A DNA stretch of 16,951 nucleotides from UBA5109 sp964606735 (GTDB taxonomy: Bacteria; Pseudomonadota; Gammaproteobacteria; Pseudomonadales; Pseudohongiellaceae). The notes below the pieces were generated by a model that was not told the origin of the DNA, ran no database searches, and saw nothing but the letters and a program-made list of their open reading frames with translations. Made by a program: the position numbers and the translations under genes. Shown here in pieces: positions 8,172 through 15,576 of this stretch; the first letter of the stretch is position 1, and each line of letters starts with the position of its first letter. The stretch covers positions 1 through 16,951 of the forward strand of contig CAZSHI010000037.1 of NCBI GenBank assembly GCA_964606735.1, read 5' to 3'.

Positions 8172-9956
8172 ATGCTCTCATTCAATATCAAATTCAATCC
8201 TACAACCTTACGCTTGTCAGTGCCTGTTATGCTGTTCAGCCTGCTGATACCAGTATCTGGCATGGCTGCTGAAGCCGCAGCAGACCAGCTCGAGCGGGTT
8301 AACCAGATGCTGGAAAATTTCGAGCCGGTAACAGATGACATGATCCAGAACCCGGATCCCGCCGACTGGTTGACCTGGCGCCGCACACTGAACTCCTGGG
8401 GCCATAGCCCGCTGAACCAGATCAACCGGGATAACGTTGACCAGTTACGCATGGTCTGGGTCCGTGGCCTGGACGCCGGTATTCAGGAAGGCACCGCACT
8501 GGTGCATGACGGTGTCATGTTTTTCCCGAGCCCCATGGATGTCATTCAGGCTATCGATATTGAGTCTGGTGACCTGATCTGGGAATACCGTCGCCGACTT
8601 CCGCGTGATTTACGGGACTATTTCCCGGTACCCGACATCAATCGAAACCTGGCCATCTATGAAGACCTGATTATAGATACCAGTGCCGATGATTATATTT
8701 ATGCTATTAATGCACGCACCGGCGAGCTGGCCTGGGAAACCCAGATCATGGATTACTCCCGTGGAGCCCAGCAGACATCCGGTCCCATCATTGCCAATGG
8801 CATGGCCATTTCCGGCCGAGGTTGTGAACCGGAAGGTAGCCCCGAGGCTTGTATCATGGTGGCCCACGATGCCCGAACCGGCGAGGAAATCTGGCGTACC
8901 AGCACCATTGCACTGCCTGGTGAACCCAATGGCGAAAGCTGGGGTGACATGGCTGCTGAAGAACGCTGGCACGTCGGCACCTGGCTGGTGCCATCCTACG
9001 ATCCGGAACTGAACCTCGTTTACTTCGGCACTTCGGTCACCTCTCCGGCACCCAAATACACCATGGAGGGCAATGATCTGCAGTACCTCTATCACAACTC
9101 CACGATGGCACTGGATGCCGATACGGGCGAAATTGTCTGGTTCTACCAGCACATGGTGGATCACTGGGATTATGACTTCCCCTTTGAGCGCCTGCTGGTG
9201 GACACCGCTGTTGCACCGGACCCCGACGCAGTGGAATGGATCAATCCGGATATCGAGCCGGGACGTGAATATAAAGTCCTTACCGGCATCCCCGGCAAGC
9301 CCGGTCTGGTTTATACACTGGACCGTGAAAACGGTGATTTTTTGTGGGCCACCCCGGTGGTCTACCAGAACCTGGTACAGGATATTGATGTAAGAACAGG
9401 CGCAGTCACCCTGAATCCTGAAACCCTGTTTACTGAAGTCGGCCAGGAAGTACTGACCTGTGGTGGCATCAGCCGTGGCTGGCCTTCCGGCACCTATAGC
9501 CCCAGTACCAATGCCATGTATTACTCATTGCAGCATACCTGTGAAACCGTTACCTCAACACTGACGGCACCGGACCTGAACAACCTGTATGGTCGTGTCC
9601 AAACGCTGAATGCTCCGCGACCCGATGGTCAGCCCTATCCACCCAACAGTGTAGCTGCCATTTCAGTGGAAACCGGAGAAATCCTGTGGAACTATGAACA
9701 GGAAGCCGTGATGATGTCGCTGATGTCCACGGATGGCGGCCTGATCTTCGGTGGAGACAATAACGGGCGCATGAAGGCTCTCGACCAAAGCAGCGGCGAA
9801 CTGCTGTGGGAAGTCAATGTCGGCTCCACGGTCAGTGGTTATCCAACTACTTTCATGGCCAACGGCAAGCAATACCTGGCCATCAGCACCGGCCGCTCAC
9901 TGTATGCAGGTGCCACTGATGCCAATCTGCTGTTTGTATTCGCCCTGCCTGATTAA
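8172..9956 (+). CDS. Periplasmic PQQ-dependent (quinoprotein) dehydrogenase, copy 1
   Basis: The 594-residue protein has a signal peptide (hydrophobic core LSVPVMLFSLLIPVSGMAA, cleavage probably around residue 33-35). A beta-propeller of the methanol/alcohol dehydrogenase type follows, with repeated AxDxxTGExxW motifs. These include AIDIESGDLIWEY, AINARTGELAWE, AHDARTGEEIWR, ALDADTGEIVWF, TLDRENGDFLW and ALDQSSGELLWE, and the protein ends in LFVFALPD. The predicted catalytic Asp333 lies in Trp332-Asp-Tyr-Asp335; Asp at +2 is the feature linked to lanthanide use in XoxF/ExaF enzymes. The vicinal Cys-Cys of methanol dehydrogenase is absent (VPDINRNLA, 153-161), and its usual Asn ligand site reads GTSVTSPAP (286-294). 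Extra Cys residues at 218/227 and 430/457 could pair. No cytochrome c domain is fused. SD AAGGGG supports the ATG. The substrate is unknown, probably an alcohol or aldehyde; the electron acceptor is not encoded here. Confidence 0.9.
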   Translation: MLSFNIKFNPTTLRLSVPVMLFSLLIPVSGMAAEAAADQLERVNQMLENFEPVTDDMIQNPDPADWLTWRRTLNSWGHSPLNQINRDNVDQLRMVWVRGLDAGIQEGTALVHDGVMFFPSPMDVIQAIDIESGDLIWEYRRRLPRDLRDYFPVPDINRNLAIYEDLIIDTSADDYIYAINARTGELAWETQIMDYSRGAQQTSGPIIANGMAISGRGCEPEGSPEACIMVAHDARTGEEIWRTSTIALPGEPNGESWGDMAAEERWHVGTWLVPSYDPELNLVYFGTSVTSPAPKYTMEGNDLQYLYHNSTMALDADTGEIVWFYQHMVDHWDYDFPFERLLVDTAVAPDPDAVEWINPDIEPGREYKVLTGIPGKPGLVYTLDRENGDFLWATPVVYQNLVQDIDVRTGAVTLNPETLFTEVGQEVLTCGGISRGWPSGTYSPSTNAMYYSLQHTCETVTSTLTAPDLNNLYGRVQTLNAPRPDGQPYPPNSVAAISVETGEILWNYEQEAVMMSLMSTDGGLIFGGDNNGRMKALDQSSGELLWEVNVGSTVSGYPTTFMANGKQYLAISTGRSLYAGATDANLLFVFALPD

Positions 9957-9989
9957 CAGTGCCATACACAGACAAAAAAAGTGACTAGG

Positions 9990-10017
9990 ATGGCCACCTT
10001 CGGGTGGCCATTTTTTT
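9990..10017 (+). terminator. Rho-independent terminator after quinoprotein copy 1
   Basis: A perfect nine-base stem, ATGGCCACC pairing with GGTGGCCAT, closes a TTCG tetraloop (9999-10002) and is followed by a run of T's to 10017. It lies 34 bases after the stop. It should largely separate the two quinoprotein genes into distinct transcripts. Confidence 0.93.
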
Positions 10018-10144
10018 GGCACCAAACACTGCGTTCCGCTGATTTGCTTTACCAGAACCCGAAGCCTTGGCTATCATCGGTGCGCTAAGTAATTAAGCGG
10101 CAAGCACAGTGGCTTTGCTGATATAGATACAAGAGGGGTAAATC
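10018..10144 (+). promoter_or_regulatory. Leader region of second quinoprotein gene
   Basis: This 127-base stretch between the terminator and the second gene must hold its promoter if the terminator is efficient. I see TTGGCT (10067-10072), a plausible -35, but the 17-base position gives only TAATTA as -10. TATAGA (10122-10127) lacks a -35. The SD AGAGGGG (10132-10138) is strong, six bases from the ATG. The leader shows no clear similarity to that of copy 1. Confidence 0.3.
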
Positions 10145-11923
10145 ATGAACGCAACCAGCAGAACAACACTACTTCGCTTTTCGAGCTGCTGTCTTTTCAC
10201 TGCCGCAAGCCTGGTCAGTTCAAGTCTGCTGGCAGCAGAGAGCATGCCTGAGCAACAGGTGCGGGTAGCCCAGATGCTCGAGGATTTTGAACCGGTGACC
10301 GATGCCATGATCCAGAACCCGGATCCTGCTGACTGGCTGAGCTGGCGTCGTACCCTGAATTCCTGGGGACATAGCCCACTGGATCAGATCAATCGGAACA
10401 ATGTCGACCAGTTACGCATGGTCTGGACCCGAGGTCTGGATGACGGTATCCAGGAAGGTACCGCACTGGTGCATGACGGCGTGATGTTTTTCCCCAATCC
10501 CATGGATGTGGTACAGGCCATTGATATTGAATCGGGCGACCTGATCTGGGAATACCGCCGGCGCCTGCCACGTGACTTACGCGATTACTTTCCGGTTCCG
10601 GATATCAATCGTAACCTCGCGATTTATGAAGACCTGATCATAGATACCAGTGCAGATGACTATATTTATGCCCTGAATGCCCGCAGCGGTGAACTGGTCT
10701 GGGAAACCCAGATTCTGGATTACACCCGCGGCGCCCAGCAAACTTCCGGACCCATCATTGCCAATGGCCTGGCAATCTCCGGTCGCGGTTGCGAACCCGA
10801 AGGCGGACCGGATGCCTGTGTCATGACGGCCCATGATGCCCGTACCGGTGAAGAAGTATGGCGAACCCGTACCATAGCCCGTCCCGGTGAACCCAATGGT
10901 GATTCCTGGGGTGATTTAGCCGACGAGAACCGCTGGCATGTCGGCACCTGGCTGGTGCCCTCCTATGATCCGGAACTGAACCTGGTCTATTTTGGCACCT
11001 CGGTCACCTCACCTGCTCCAAAATTCATCCTGGAAGGTAATGACAAGCAGTACCTTTATCACAACTCCACCCTGGCTCTGGATGCCTCAAGCGGAGAGAT
11101 TGTCTGGTACTACCAGCATATGGTGGATCACTGGGACTATGACTTCCCTTTCGAGCGGCTGCTGGTGGATACCGCCGTTGCGCCCGATCCTGACAGTGTA
11201 GAATGGATCAACCCGGATATCACACCCGGCGAAGAACGCAAGGTACTGACTGGCATACCCGGCAAGCCTGGCCTTGTCTATACCCTGGACCGTGAAACGG
11301 GTGAATTCCTCTGGTCCACTCCGGTTGTGTACCAGAACCTGATTGAGGATATCGATGGACGCACCGGTCAGGTGACCCTGAACCCAGAAGTGCTGTTTAC
11401 CGAAGTTGGTCAGGAAGTGTATACCTGTGGCGGTGTCAGTCGTAACTGGCCCTCAGGCACCTATAGCCCGACTACCAATACCATGTATTACGGTTTGCAG
11501 CATACCTGCAGTGAAACGACCTCCATCATGACCGAGCAGAGTCTCGACAATCTCTACGGTATTGCCGGTTATGGCAGCATCGTGCCATTGCCGGATGGAT
11601 CCCTGCCACCGAACTCCGTGACAGCCATTTCGGCTGAAACCGGTGAAGTACTCTGGGAATATGAGCAAGAAGCAATCATGCTGTCCCTGATGTCGACAGA
11701 TGGTGGACTGATTTTCGGCGGCGATAACAATGGCCGTATGAAGGCCTTGGATCAGCGTACCGGCGAGGTAGTCTGGGAAATTAACCTGGGTTCAACCGTC
11801 AGCGGTTACCCGACCACCTTCATGGTCAATGGCAGACAGTACATTGCAGTGAGTACCGGCCGTTCGCTTTATGCCGGTGCTACCGACGCCAATAACCTGT
11901 TTGTTTTTGCGCTGCCGGAATAA
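10145..11923 (+). CDS. Periplasmic PQQ-dependent (quinoprotein) dehydrogenase, copy 2
   Basis: This is a paralogue of the preceding gene: 592 residues, roughly four of five mature residues identical by eye, and aligned almost without gaps. It has its own signal peptide (hydrophobic stretch ending SSSLLAAES, about residues 1-30) that differs from that of copy 1. The Trp330-Asp331-Tyr-Asp333 signature, the GRGCEPEG loop, the VPDINRNLA replacement of the vicinal Cys pair, the GTSVTSPAP segment and the later Cys positions (TCGG and QHTC) are all kept. The main difference in the mature chain is a segment after QHTC (copy 1 ETVTSTLTAPDLNNLYGRV; copy 2 SETTSIMTEQSLDNLYGIA, then different loops up to PPNSV). 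The family implies periplasmic oxidation of an alcohol-type substrate with PQQ and a metal; substrate and metal are inferences. SD AGAGGGG supports the ATG. Its own terminator follows. Confidence 0.9.
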   Translation: MNATSRTTLLRFSSCCLFTAASLVSSSLLAAESMPEQQVRVAQMLEDFEPVTDAMIQNPDPADWLSWRRTLNSWGHSPLDQINRNNVDQLRMVWTRGLDDGIQEGTALVHDGVMFFPNPMDVVQAIDIESGDLIWEYRRRLPRDLRDYFPVPDINRNLAIYEDLIIDTSADDYIYALNARSGELVWETQILDYTRGAQQTSGPIIANGLAISGRGCEPEGGPDACVMTAHDARTGEEVWRTRTIARPGEPNGDSWGDLADENRWHVGTWLVPSYDPELNLVYFGTSVTSPAPKFILEGNDKQYLYHNSTLALDASSGEIVWYYQHMVDHWDYDFPFERLLVDTAVAPDPDSVEWINPDITPGEERKVLTGIPGKPGLVYTLDRETGEFLWSTPVVYQNLIEDIDGRTGQVTLNPEVLFTEVGQEVYTCGGVSRNWPSGTYSPTTNTMYYGLQHTCSETTSIMTEQSLDNLYGIAGYGSIVPLPDGSLPPNSVTAISAETGEVLWEYEQEAIMLSLMSTDGGLIFGGDNNGRMKALDQRTGEVVWEINLGSTVSGYPTTFMVNGRQYIAVSTGRSLYAGATDANNLFVFALPE

Positions 11924-11942
11924 TGCCGGTTTTGCCCCATTT

Positions 11943-11970
11943 AAAGGCCACTTGATTGTGGCCTTTTTTT
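11943..11970 (+). terminator. Rho-independent terminator after quinoprotein copy 2
   Basis: AAAGGCCAC (11943-11951) pairs with GTGGCCTTT (11958-11966) around a six-base loop, and T's continue to 11970. The GGCCAC/GTGGCC core is the same as in the terminator of copy 1. The 52 bases from here to the next start show only a weak CATAGT -10 candidate (11992-11997). Confidence 0.92.
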
Positions 11971-12022
11971 ATCGGACCCGTAAGCAAACAGCATAGTAGC
12001 AAGATTCACGCAGAGGAATAGT

Positions 12023-13033
12023 TTGAGCGCTCACTCCATACCGGTGATAAAGCGGCGTAGATCGAAACTAATCTACTATGTGATGGCCATTCCCTTTTAC
12101 CTGATTCTGCTGCCACTGAACTGGTTTTTAAAAATTACCGGCAAGCCAGAGGCTTTGATGGCCTTTGTTGGGCGGAAACTGTTCAAACCTGAAAATAATC
12201 GAAAAATTTTCGCCGATTATTCTCCTGATGAAGGCGATATTTTTGTCAGCACCTTCTCAAAAAGCGGCACCAACTGGATGATGCAGATCGCTCATCAAAT
12301 TGCCTGGCGGGGTGAAGGAGAATTCGAAAATATTCACGATGTTGTCAGCTGGCCGGACGTTTCACGTAAAAGTAGTGAAAAATATTCCACTCCCCTGAAA
12401 TCTGATCTGATCAAGACATTGAGCCCTACCGGTATGCGGGTTATCAAAACCCATATGTCTGCCTTATATGTCCCCTACAATGAAAAAGCCAAATACATCA
12501 TCGTGGTGAGAGACCCGAAAGAAGTATTTGTTTCTAGCTATCCCTTTGTCCGGGGTGTTGCCGGACCGCTGATGCCCAGTGTGAGCACCTGGCTTGAACT
12601 ATTCATGAAACCGGAGTGGCCGATGAACTTTGGCAATACCTGGGCTGAACACACAGCCAGCTACTGGGGGTTAAAAGACAGGCCCAATGTGCTGATTCTG
12701 TCTTATACCCACTTGAAACAAGACCTGAACAAAGGCATCAAGCAGGTGGCCGATACACTGGGTGTCACTTTAACGGAAAAACAATTTCAGAGAGTAATGG
12801 AAAAAAGCTCTTTCCAGTACATGAAAGAAATCAATCACAAATTCCGACCAAGCGACATGGGCTCACTACCCTGGTCTTCTGGTTTTACCATGATTCGCGA
12901 AGGAAAGACCGGCAATTCTGCGGAACTGCTTAGCCCGCAACAGCAGCTTCGAATTGATGAGCATTTTCGCCAGGAGCTTAATAAGCTGAAATCCGATTTT
13001 CCATATGATGATTTTTTTCAGCCTGCACCATAG
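12023..13033 (+). CDS. PAPS-dependent sulfotransferase with N-terminal membrane segment
   Basis: The 336-residue protein belongs to the P-loop sulfotransferase family (Sulfotransfer_1 type), which moves a sulfuryl group from PAPS to a hydroxyl or amine. The 5'-phosphosulfate loop is STFSKSGTNWM (76-86), compare YPKSGTTW. KTH (142-144) holds the catalytic-type His. The 3'-phosphate site is IIVVRDPKEVFVSSYPF (159-175, with Arg163 and Ser171), and the C-terminal REGKTGNSAELLS matches the RKGxxGDWK region. A hydrophobic segment at about 17-37 after a basic stretch (KRRRSK) suggests an inner-membrane anchor with the catalytic part in the cytoplasm. The start is TTG at 12023-12025, supported by the SD AGAGGAA five bases upstream; the next in-frame ATG is residue 21, inside the membrane segment. 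It converges on manB, six bases apart. The acceptor is unknown. Confidence 0.88.
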   Translation: MSAHSIPVIKRRRSKLIYYVMAIPFYLILLPLNWFLKITGKPEALMAFVGRKLFKPENNRKIFADYSPDEGDIFVSTFSKSGTNWMMQIAHQIAWRGEGEFENIHDVVSWPDVSRKSSEKYSTPLKSDLIKTLSPTGMRVIKTHMSALYVPYNEKAKYIIVVRDPKEVFVSSYPFVRGVAGPLMPSVSTWLELFMKPEWPMNFGNTWAEHTASYWGLKDRPNVLILSYTHLKQDLNKGIKQVADTLGVTLTEKQFQRVMEKSSFQYMKEINHKFRPSDMGSLPWSSGFTMIREGKTGNSAELLSPQQQLRIDEHFRQELNKLKSDFPYDDFFQPAP

Positions 13034-13039
13034 GCAAAA

Positions 13040-14392
13040 CTATTCTGCCAGCAGATCGAGAATCTCCCGGGTTTTTTCTTGCATGAGTGAGCTGTCCCCT
13101 CTTGCTTCAACATTAAGGCGAATCAGGGGTTCAGTATTGGACATGCGCAAATTAAAACGCCATTGTCCCATGTCCATGCTAAGGCCATCGGTAAAGTCAA
13201 TGTCACTGGCCCCTGCTGCATAGACAGACTCAACTTTTGCAATAGCAGCAGCTGCGTCACTCACTTCTCGATTGATCTCACCACTGGCTGGGAAAGCCTC
13301 CATGCGCTGTTCCACCAGGCTTGAAAGCGCCTGCTTGCTACGTGAAAGTATTTCAATAACCAGTAACCAGGGAATCATGCCACTGTCACAATAGTAAAAA
13401 TCCCGGAAATAATGATGCGCACTCATTTCGCCACCGTATATGGCATCCACTTCACGCATTTTTTCCTTGATAAAGGCATGGCCACTTTTGGAAAGCACGC
13501 ACTCACCACCAAACTCTTCAACAACAGCCTGGGTGTTCCAGCAAAGACGTGGATCATGGATGATTTTGGCGCCAGGCTGTTTTTTTAGAAAACTTTCCGC
13601 CAGCAGACCAACGATGTAATAACCTTCAATGAAAGTGCCCTTTTCATCAAAGAAAAAACAGCGATCAAAATCACCATCCCAGGCAATACCCAGGTCTGCG
13701 CCGTGTTGCCTGATCGCTTCTATGCTGGTGTGACGGTTTTCTACCAGTAAAGGGTTCGGCACGCCGTGGGGGAAATTGCCATCTGCCTCATGATGCAGCT
13801 TGATAAACTCGATGGGCAGATGCTTCTCCAGAAGGTCGATTATCTGGCCGGCGCCGCCATTGCCTGCATTGCAAACAACTTTCAAGGGGCTGAGAACAGA
13901 CACATCAATATAGGATAACAGGTGTTCAATATACGCCTGTTTGACATCTACCTGCTTCAATTGCCCGGGCTCTGCTATCGGTGCAAAATCACCTGCTTCC
14001 GCCAGCTGCCTTATGTCGAGCAGCCCGGTATCGGCACTGATGGGTTTGGAATTTTCACGCACAAACTTCATGCCGTTGTAATCTTTGGGATTATGGCTGG
14101 CTGTAACCACGATGCCACCATCCATATTCAGATGACTGGTGGCGAAATAAATCTCTTCCGTACCGCATTGACCAATATGACTGACATTGACACCGGCATC
14201 CAGCAAACCCCTGCTCAGGGCTTCACAGATTTGCGGACTGCTCAGACGGATATCGTGACCCAACACCACATTTTTCGGCTTTAGAAAAATGGCAAAGGCG
14301 CGGCCGATACGATAAGCGACATCTTCATTGAGTTGGTCCGGGATGCGCCCACGCACATCGTAGGCTTTGAAACAGGTGATTTCCTTAAACAC
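13040..14392 (-). CDS. manB: Phosphomannomutase (ManB/CpsG type)
   Basis: The enzyme interconverts mannose-6-phosphate and mannose-1-phosphate, feeding GDP-mannose for surface polysaccharides. The 450 residues match the CpsG/ManB length (456) and sequence pattern: FKAYDVRGRIPDQLNED, the phosphoserine loop VVTASHNPKDYNGMKFV (Ser99), the Mg site DGDFDR (239-244), GGEMSAHHYFRDF, a CDSGMIPWLL segment and the phosphate site RMSNTEPLIRLNVE. SNTEP rather than SGTEP is typical of the CpsG group. AlgC-like dual phosphogluco/phosphomannomutase activity is possible. The start is GTG at 14390-14392, with AGGAAA upstream overlapping the galU stop; the gap to galU is 12 bases, so the two form an operon. 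I see no clear terminator in the six bases between this gene and the convergent sulfotransferase gene. Confidence 0.94.
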   Translation of the reverse strand: MFKEITCFKAYDVRGRIPDQLNEDVAYRIGRAFAIFLKPKNVVLGHDIRLSSPQICEALSRGLLDAGVNVSHIGQCGTEEIYFATSHLNMDGGIVVTASHNPKDYNGMKFVRENSKPISADTGLLDIRQLAEAGDFAPIAEPGQLKQVDVKQAYIEHLLSYIDVSVLSPLKVVCNAGNGGAGQIIDLLEKHLPIEFIKLHHEADGNFPHGVPNPLLVENRHTSIEAIRQHGADLGIAWDGDFDRCFFFDEKGTFIEGYYIVGLLAESFLKKQPGAKIIHDPRLCWNTQAVVEEFGGECVLSKSGHAFIKEKMREVDAIYGGEMSAHHYFRDFYYCDSGMIPWLLVIEILSRSKQALSSLVEQRMEAFPASGEINREVSDAAAAIAKVESVYAAGASDIDFTDGLSMDMGQWRFNLRMSNTEPLIRLNVEARGDSSLMQEKTREILDLLAE

Positions 14393-14404
14393 TAACTAGA
14401 TTTC

Positions 14405-15247
14405 CTATACTGGCTGGTAAACCTTATCAAAATAAAATTGATTGGCGGCCATGAAACCCTCAACACTGCCACAATCGAAGCGCTGGCCCTTGAATTTGTA
14501 GCCCAGCACGCCTTTGCCTTTAGTTGCCTGTGTCAGCAAGGCATCGGTAATCTGGACTTCCTTGTTTCTGCCCGGCGGGGTTTCACGGATGATGTTAAAA
14601 ATATCGGGTGTAAGAATATACCGCCCGATAATGGCAAGATTGCTGGGAGCATCTTCCGGCGCAGGCTTCTCAACCATGTCAGAAATTCTTAACACTCCCG
14701 CTTCTATTTCTTCGCCGGCAATCACTCCGTATTTGTAGGTTTCATCTGCGGGGACTTCCTCGATGGCCACGATACTGCACTGATACTTTTCATACAGCTC
14801 AAGCATTTGCGACAGAACCCCTTGTGTCGGGGAATAGCACAAATCATCCGCCAGTACAACGGCAAAGGCCTGATCACCAATCAGTGTTTCTCCGGTCAGA
14901 ATGGCATGACCCAGTCCCTTCATCTCGATCTGTCGGGTATAGGAAAACACGGCGTCATTGATGATGCCGCGAATATCTCGCAGGTATTTTTCCTTGTCGG
15001 TTCCCGAAATCTGGTGCTCCAACTCATAATTGGTATCGAAATGATCGGCAATGGCCCGTTTGCCACGACCCGTGATAATGGCCATGTTGTCCATGCCAGC
15101 TTCGAGAGCCTCTTCGACGCCGTACTGGATCAGCGGTTTATTGACCACCGGCAGCATTTCCTTTGGCATGGATTTGGTGGCAGGCAAAAAGCGTGTTCCA
15201 TAGCCCGCTGCCGGAAATAAACATTTTCTGATCACTGCATTACTCAT
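14405..15247 (-). CDS. galU: UTP-glucose-1-phosphate uridylyltransferase GalU
   Basis: GalU makes UDP-glucose from UTP and glucose-1-phosphate in the cytoplasm for polysaccharides, LPS core and glycolipids. The 280-residue length matches Pseudomonas-type GalU (about 279). Signatures are the nucleotide-binding loop FPAAGYGTRFLPATKSMPKEMLP (Gly15, Gly17, Arg19, Lys25), KPLIQYGVEEALEAGM, the metal Asp pair in VVLADDLCY, EVPADETYKYGVI, DMVEKPAPEDAPSN, IIGRYILTPDIF, GRNKEVQITDAL and KGQRFDCGSVEGF. Each of these matches the family. The ATG at 15245-15247 has no strong SD. It is the first gene of the galU-manB operon, transcribed away from fabA. Confidence 0.97.
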   Translation of the reverse strand: MSNAVIRKCLFPAAGYGTRFLPATKSMPKEMLPVVNKPLIQYGVEEALEAGMDNMAIITGRGKRAIADHFDTNYELEHQISGTDKEKYLRDIRGIINDAVFSYTRQIEMKGLGHAILTGETLIGDQAFAVVLADDLCYSPTQGVLSQMLELYEKYQCSIVAIEEVPADETYKYGVIAGEEIEAGVLRISDMVEKPAPEDAPSNLAIIGRYILTPDIFNIIRETPPGRNKEVQITDALLTQATKGKGVLGYKFKGQRFDCGSVEGFMAANQFYFDKVYQPV

Positions 15248-15487
15248 CGAATTTTGCTAAGCCTCTGTGTTGGTTTTATTTGCCCCACTGTGGTGCAAGC
15301 AACTAAAGATTTTCCAAATTAGCGCAAAACATTAATAATCTCTGACAATTTTCTAAGCCACTTAAAATGATGCGACAGTTGCAGGATATTCAAATGCATC
15401 TTTTATGCCAGTCAACTTTATTGAAACATCCCAGAGCATGCTCAAGACTGGAAGTGGCGCATTATACCCGGATACCTCGGTAAATTA

Positions 15488-15517
15488 TTATCGTTTAGGC
15501 TGACTTGTCTCTATAAT
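15488..15517 (+). promoter_or_regulatory. Candidate promoter of fabA
   Basis: A perfect TATAAT at 15512-15517 lies 59 bases before the fabA ATG. The best -35 is the weak TTATCG (15488-15493, spacer 18). A weak -35 would fit a promoter helped by an activator, but no FadR-like or FabR-like site is recognisable by eye. Confidence 0.45.
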
Positions 15518-15550
15518 AGCGGCTTTTTGTGATTGCCCGGCTGAAATGCA

Positions 15551-15560
15551 GGGTCGACCC
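15551..15560. promoter_or_regulatory. Palindrome GGGTCGACCC in fabA leader
   Basis: A perfect ten-base inverted repeat lies between the predicted fabA start site and the SD. It could be a small operator half-overlapping the leader, or chance. It does not resemble the known E. coli FabR or FadR sites. Confidence 0.25.
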
Positions 15561-15576
15561 AGACTCAAAGGATATT

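Larger units (their letters stand above)
15248..15576. other. Intergenic region between galU and fabA
   Basis: This is 329 bases without a convincing gene, holding the divergent promoters of galU and fabA. For galU (minus strand) TTGTCA at 15342-15347 is a fair -35, but only a distant GCTAAT could serve as -10. Two perfect ten-base palindromes are present: GAGCATGCTC (15434-15443) and GGGTCGACCC (15551-15560). The middle part is AT-rich with no hairpin-plus-T-run and no tRNA-like fold that I can see. A GTG at 15529 would extend fabA by 16 residues but is not used, judging by family alignment. Confidence 0.5.

Noticed and set aside
8610..9164. Antisense frame of 184 codons over quinoprotein copy 1
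   Set aside because: It is a shadow of the propeller gene. A similar but shorter antisense frame in copy 2 just reflects the shared sequence.
10017..10032. Sigma54-like TGGCAC...TGC upstream of quinoprotein copy 2
   Set aside because: The GG-to-GC spacing is 11 bases rather than the strict 10, and the TTGC element is imperfect. It also overlaps the terminator T-run.
13033..13049. GGCA/TGCC hairpin between the convergent sulfotransferase and manB genes
   Set aside because: A four-base stem without a T-run is too weak to call a bidirectional terminator.
15529..15576. GTG start giving fabA a 16-residue N-terminal extension
   Set aside because: The ATG at 15577 has an SD and matches the usual FabA N-terminus. 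The GTG lies only about 12 bases after the -10 box.
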